DNA from: Daphnia carinata
Lineage: Eukaryota > Arthropoda > Branchiopoda > Diplostraca > Daphniidae
Length of the DNA stretch: 64,000 nt
Direction of reading: 5' to 3'
Assembly (NCBI RefSeq): GCF_022539665.2
Contig: NC_081339.1
Location: 2,132,017-2,196,016, forward strand
The notes beneath the pieces were generated by a model, which was not told the DNA's origin, did not search any database, and worked only from the letters and a program-made list of their open reading frames with translations. The translations under genes and the position numbers were made by a program. Positions 60,820 to 64,000 of this stretch are shown piece after piece (position 1 is the stretch's first letter; every line of letters begins with the position of its first letter).

Positions 60820-61544
60820 ATGTCCATAACAAGTCTTCATGTCGACATTCTTGCCAGTGGTGCTGATACTTTTTTTTATCACAACCGCTTGTTTCAACTG
60901 TTCCAAGTATTGAAGCAAGTACTTAGAGAGGGCTGCCCATTACAAAAGAAGAGCTTATCACGGTATGTTATGAAATAAATAGATTTTTAAAGAAAGAAAA
61001 CTTTTAACCTCTCCTGTTCCTCATAAATGCTGTGATGTGTGCAGGGGTCCTGAAAGAAGTTGGAACGTTTTGAACCGTCTCATCCAATAGGTCTGTCTTT
61101 TTTTGTTTGTGCCAGGAAACTCATGATTACAACTAATTAAAATTCCATTTATTGTATTATTTGCATAGGTATTAGAAAATGGTAATCGCTTAATGATTAG
61201 TTTCTTCATTGCCTGTCAACTTACCATCCAAGCAAGCACTGTCTGTCAAACCATTAGCCGAATACAATTAATACCAGTAGTTCACCAAAACAAAAGGTAA
61301 AGAAGGATTGCACCGATCCTTATTGAATATATATTGATAGGCAAACATTTAAAAATTGATTCATGTTTCGTTTTCTTTAAATAGGTTAAGAATCATACTG
61401 AATCAAAAGAGGTATCTAGTCAAACCAAATATCATAATGATAACGGTTGGAAGCCCGAAGGAATTTTTGAAAAATGCTTCCTGCCCATTACCCTCAGTCG
61501 TTGCTGCAGTCCGAAAACAAAGTATTAAAAGTTATATAAATTAA
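60820..61544 (+). CDS. Unrecognised four-exon gene with an in-frame TAG at an exon end
   Basis: Exons 60820-60962, 61045-61090, 61169-61296 and 61385-61544 join in continuous phase. They encode MSITSLHVDILASGADTFFY... QVLREGCPLQKKSLSR | GPERSWNVLNRLIQ | VLENGNRLMISFFIACQLT ... VVHQNKR | LRIILNQKRYLVKPN ... KSYIN, 158 codons in all. The second exon's last codon is TAG (61088-61090), just before the donor GTCTGT. With CAG there, both the codon (Gln) and the donor context would be ordinary, so a C-to-T change is the simplest reading. No signal peptide or known domain; helical and Leu/Gln/Arg-rich. It diverges from bL27m with 485 bp between start codons. Function unknown. Confidence 0.6.
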
Positions 61545-61606
61545 AGTGCATATCTGGGCTCCCTTCTTTTCTGTGGCCCCGTTTCCCTTAAATTTTTAAT
61601 AAGCCC

Positions 61607-61902
61607 GTAGGGGGTCATGCCCCTACTGTGATCAGCAGTAACGGTTGTGAGTGCGCTGTCTGGAAAGGGGACGTGGGGGTCCTCATGGTCCGATGATATC
61701 ATTGGAGGGCTGTGGGGCTACCCAAAAATCCGAATTAACAGTTAATCGCTCACGTAAAAGCTTGTCCGCAACCTTCGCTCTTCTTCCGGCTTCTCTTAGC
61801 CACGCACCGGGTAATCTCCCCGGTGAGTCAACTGAGGTAGTGTCTCTCCCTACCTCGGTTGACAGCAACTTTGAAATCGGCTGTTTTGCCCTTTCAAAGT
61901 TG
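61607..61902. repeat. Second array of consecutive stem-loops
   Basis: GTAGGGG/CCCCTAC (61607-61626, 6-nt loop), ACCGGG/CCCGGT (61806-61824), GTCAACTGAGGTAG/CTACCTCGGTTGAC (61827-61863, 9-nt loop, one G-T pair) and CAACTTTGAAA/TTTCAAAGTTG (61866-61902, exact 11 bp). The style of successive, short-looped, nearly perfect hairpins matches the array at 26451-26593, and both contain GCCCGTAGG. Probably one repeat or structured-RNA family. Confidence 0.7.
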
Positions 61903-62253
61903 CAAGTCTTAAAATTGTGCCGAATATTGTCAATACAAATTCTTTAAAAAAAATTTCAGATCTTGTCTTTTTTACTTTCGTGCTGTTGCTCTGTTTACTA
62001 ATGTGAACATTTCCTTATTTATGTCACAATGTCATTTTATGGACATATGCGTTATATTTTCAATTTTTGCTGTTCCCAATTATGGGAGAATGTTTCGTTG
62101 TTAGACGACTTCATTGTTTACGGAACGATGCACTTTAATCTCATTTCATGGAGATTCTACAACTTTTAGTGCATTAATGATATTGAATAGTATACATGCA
62201 TTGTACATCTAATTTGACATATTGAGTTATATATATTAATTTAATTTCATTTT

Positions 62254-62323
62254 GACTCTTCAGGCGATTGAACCCTTGATTTCTGGCGTGCGACGCCGAT
62301 GCTCAACCATAGAGCCATGAGTC
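62254..62323 (-). repeat. tRNA-like element 1 (tRNA pseudogene or SINE head)
   Basis: The minus strand reads GACTCATGGCTCTATGGTTG (A-box region with D-stem GCTC/GAGC), a GGC-GTCGCAC-GCC arm with T before CGC where an anticodon would sit, and GGGTTCAATCGCC (B-box). Ends GACTC/GAGTC pair. T-stem pairing is poor and the acceptor stem has mismatches, so a working tRNA is unlikely; a tRNA-derived SINE is more likely. Confidence 0.6.
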
Positions 62324-62477
62324 TTATAATTTAGTTAACTATTTTTCCATGTCTTTTGAAGGAAATCTATTTGCACTTGGGAATGTCACCTATAAATACA
62401 ATAGAGTAATTCATTTTTTGTACAAAGATATATTAACTACAGTGGGAACCATAACTCAATTCTCTGGCACATAGGAT

Positions 62478-62543
62478 CCAGACGTGACTCGAACTCTTGA
62501 CTTTCGATTCCCGTAATCACACACTCTACCTCAGAGCTATTGG
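62478..62543 (-). repeat. tRNA-like element 2 (tRNA pseudogene or SINE head)
   Basis: The minus strand reads CCAATAGCTCTGAGGTAGAG (A-box) and AAGAGTTCGAGTCACG (B-box) 30-odd bases later, with outer ends CCA/TGG pairing. The anticodon arm is irregular. It lies about 155 bp from element 1 in the same orientation; they differ in sequence, so they are not a simple tandem copy. Confidence 0.6.
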
Positions 62544-62972
62544 TATTACGTAATTTCCCGTAGCGTGCTAATACGCTACAGCGTAACGTAAAATAAGAAA
62601 AAGTCGGGCTTATTTTTAAACCTAACTGTACATCAGATGGCCGTGCATGATAAGGTTATAATAATAGTATGTGGTATATCTTCATGCTATGATCTATATT
62701 TACCAGGTATACCTTCCCATTAGCGTGATACATAATGATAGTAGTCTCTGTTAACGAAGTTGTGTCATAAGTATATCAATCAACCAACAGTAAAATAACA
62801 AAACAAGCACGAAAGAAGCCACTACACCATTTCATATATGATCAAAATGCTTAAAATTTTTGGCATATTAATGTTCATTTTTTAGTTTTTGCGAAGTTGA
62901 AAAAAAATTACCGGAAGTAACTGGAAGTAGACTATATCTCCAGAAATACTGGGCCCACAACAAAACGAATGT

Positions 62973-63176
62973 GATTTTCGTGATCCTCGTGAAATTTAAG
63001 GTGTGTCTGACCTATTTTGACCTGTTTTTGGCGAAAAGTCCAATTTGGCCAAAATCGCGATTTTTCCTGAACGTTCATTCAGTATAGTTCAGGGAAATTT
63101 GCGATTTTTGACGATTTTCGGGTATTTCCTACTGATACATGGATTCGACCCCAAATTTCACGAGGATTACGAAAAT
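62973..63176. repeat. Nested foldback (long imperfect palindrome)
   Basis: GATTTTCGTGATCCTCGTGA (62973) pairs with the reverse complement of 63153-63176 with one mismatch over about 24 bp. The inner arms AAATCGCGATTTTTCCTGAAC and GTTCAGGGAAATTTGCGATT also pair, around a 14-base centre at about 63073-63086. All arms share one centre, so this is one 204-bp hairpin, probably a foldback element or inverted duplication. Confidence 0.75.
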
Positions 63177-64000
63177 GTGGTTCTTTTTTCATTTAGACCA
63201 ACAGATAGTGAGTTATTAGGCATTTTCAAACCGGAAGTTGTACTGAAAGTTAAAATTTCGAAAATTTAAAAAAATGAACTATGTTCTCGTTCACAAGTTA
63301 CAAAAGATCTGCGTAGTTTCAAACGTAAACTATAGTAAATGAACATAACATGGCCTTTCAAAGTTCTTAAAGTTCAGTTTTCAGGTACGACCTGTATACC
63401 ACTTCAAATCACTACCACACACATAATAATTGAAGCAAATGTTTTAAAACCATCCCCTTAATTTTGTAGCCATTCATCCAGAATTAAGGGGATAGTTGAA
63501 CAGATATGGTTATTACCAGACAGAAGTAAATGGGTGATCTATTCTTGCAGAATATTAGCAAATAGCACATCTTCAAGAATGTCTCATAAATAAGTTACAA
63601 TTGATTCACAAAGTAATAAAATCATGCAACAAATCACAATATGTGCAAAGTACACAACAGAACACATCTGGTACTTGCAACTCCACTACTGGGTATGTTT
63701 ACTAATAAAAAAGAATAAGATTAACATGTTGTACATGTAAAAGTAGTAAATTATCATTCTTAATAATCCTGAAAATTGGCTTTTGGTTGTAAACACAAAA
63801 ACCATCAATTTTCACCAAATATCATGCACAGTTCTGCTAGTAACACTAGCTTTACCCAGAATGATACAACATGAGACCTGGTTTTCCAAAAGTATGTTAA
63901 TATTACCTCATTCTAAGCCCAAGTGCAACGGCTGACATTTCGTTTAGGTAATGAAGCAGTGCAATATTTGCACATCGATAACAAGGGTGGGTAAAAACAA

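Larger units (their letters stand above)
61545..64000. other. Gene-free right end, repeat-rich
   Basis: No coding sequence I can support. It holds a multi-hairpin array (61607-61902), two tRNA-like elements (62254-62323, 62478-62543), a foldback (62973-63176) and a 10-bp inverted repeat CCCCTTAATT/AATTAAGGGG (63456-63493). The 98-codon frame at 61651 and 74-codon frame at 63045 lie inside these repeats and are not genes. Confidence 0.6.

Noticed and set aside
61651-61947. 98-residue + frame
   Set aside because: Lies entirely inside the multi-hairpin array, with no splice or homology support.

Overview
This is a 64 kb piece of an animal nuclear genome. Genes are split by short GT-AG introns (mostly 50-120 bp) and packed on both strands, with UTRs of a few hundred bases and A/T-rich gaps. 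The gene set (Disabled, Cdk8, transportin, Nanos, a trehalose-transporter-type sugar carrier, Wdfy2, Chaf1a) is metazoan. The compact intron-rich layout and the protein flavour fit a small crustacean such as Daphnia; that assignment is inference from memory, not a database match. Exon coordinates were rebuilt by hand from splice signals, reading-phase continuity and remembered homologues. For every gene called with high confidence the phases close to an intact protein, apart from one base in Exd2.

Layout. 0-2 kb: one exon of an unrecognised minus-strand gene running off the left edge. 3.5-7.9 kb (+): Disabled. 8.6-11 kb (-): Cdk8 with a 34-glutamine tract. 12.6-17.3 kb (+): Transportin-1. 19.9-21.8 kb (-): RING/coiled-coil protein whose C-terminus looks like a degenerate cyclophilin. 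23.8-24.1 kb (+): inverted partial copy of that gene. 24.8-26.2 kb (+): secreted MGYP-repeat gene broken by stops and a frame change. 26.4-27.7 kb: hairpin-rich repeat DNA. 28.2-29.6 kb (+): alpha-arrestin. 32.7-34.2 kb (+): TNF-receptor-like membrane protein. 35.2-37.9 kb (+): small unrecognised gene 75 bp ahead of a sugar transporter. 38.1-40.2 kb (-): medium-chain acyl-CoA dehydrogenase. 41.6-43.9 kb (-): Exd2 nuclease with a one-base frameshift near its end. 44.6-45.4 kb (-): Nanos. 45.84-46.09 kb: a complete hAT-type MITE. 46.6-48.4 kb (-): Wdfy2. 49.1-50.7 kb (+): Uqcrc2. 51.8-54.0 kb (+): eIF3d. 54.5-56.4 kb (-): L-threonine aldolase. 56.6-59.6 kb (+): Chaf1a. 59.8-60.3 kb (-): bL27m. 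60.8-61.5 kb (+): unrecognised four-exon gene with a stop codon at an exon edge. 61.6-64 kb: repeats, tRNA-like elements and a foldback.

The genes form no single pathway; this is an ordinary mixed housekeeping/developmental neighbourhood. Mitochondrial functions recur (Acadm, Exd2, Uqcrc2, bL27m, perhaps threonine aldolase), and several pairs are divergent with short shared promoters (threonine aldolase/Chaf1a, bL27m/60.8-kb gene, 49.04-kb ORF/Uqcrc2). The items most worth a second look are the RING-cyclophilin-like fusion and its inverted partial copy, the two multi-hairpin arrays, the perfect hAT MITE, and the lesions in the MGYP gene, Exd2 and the 60.8-kb gene.
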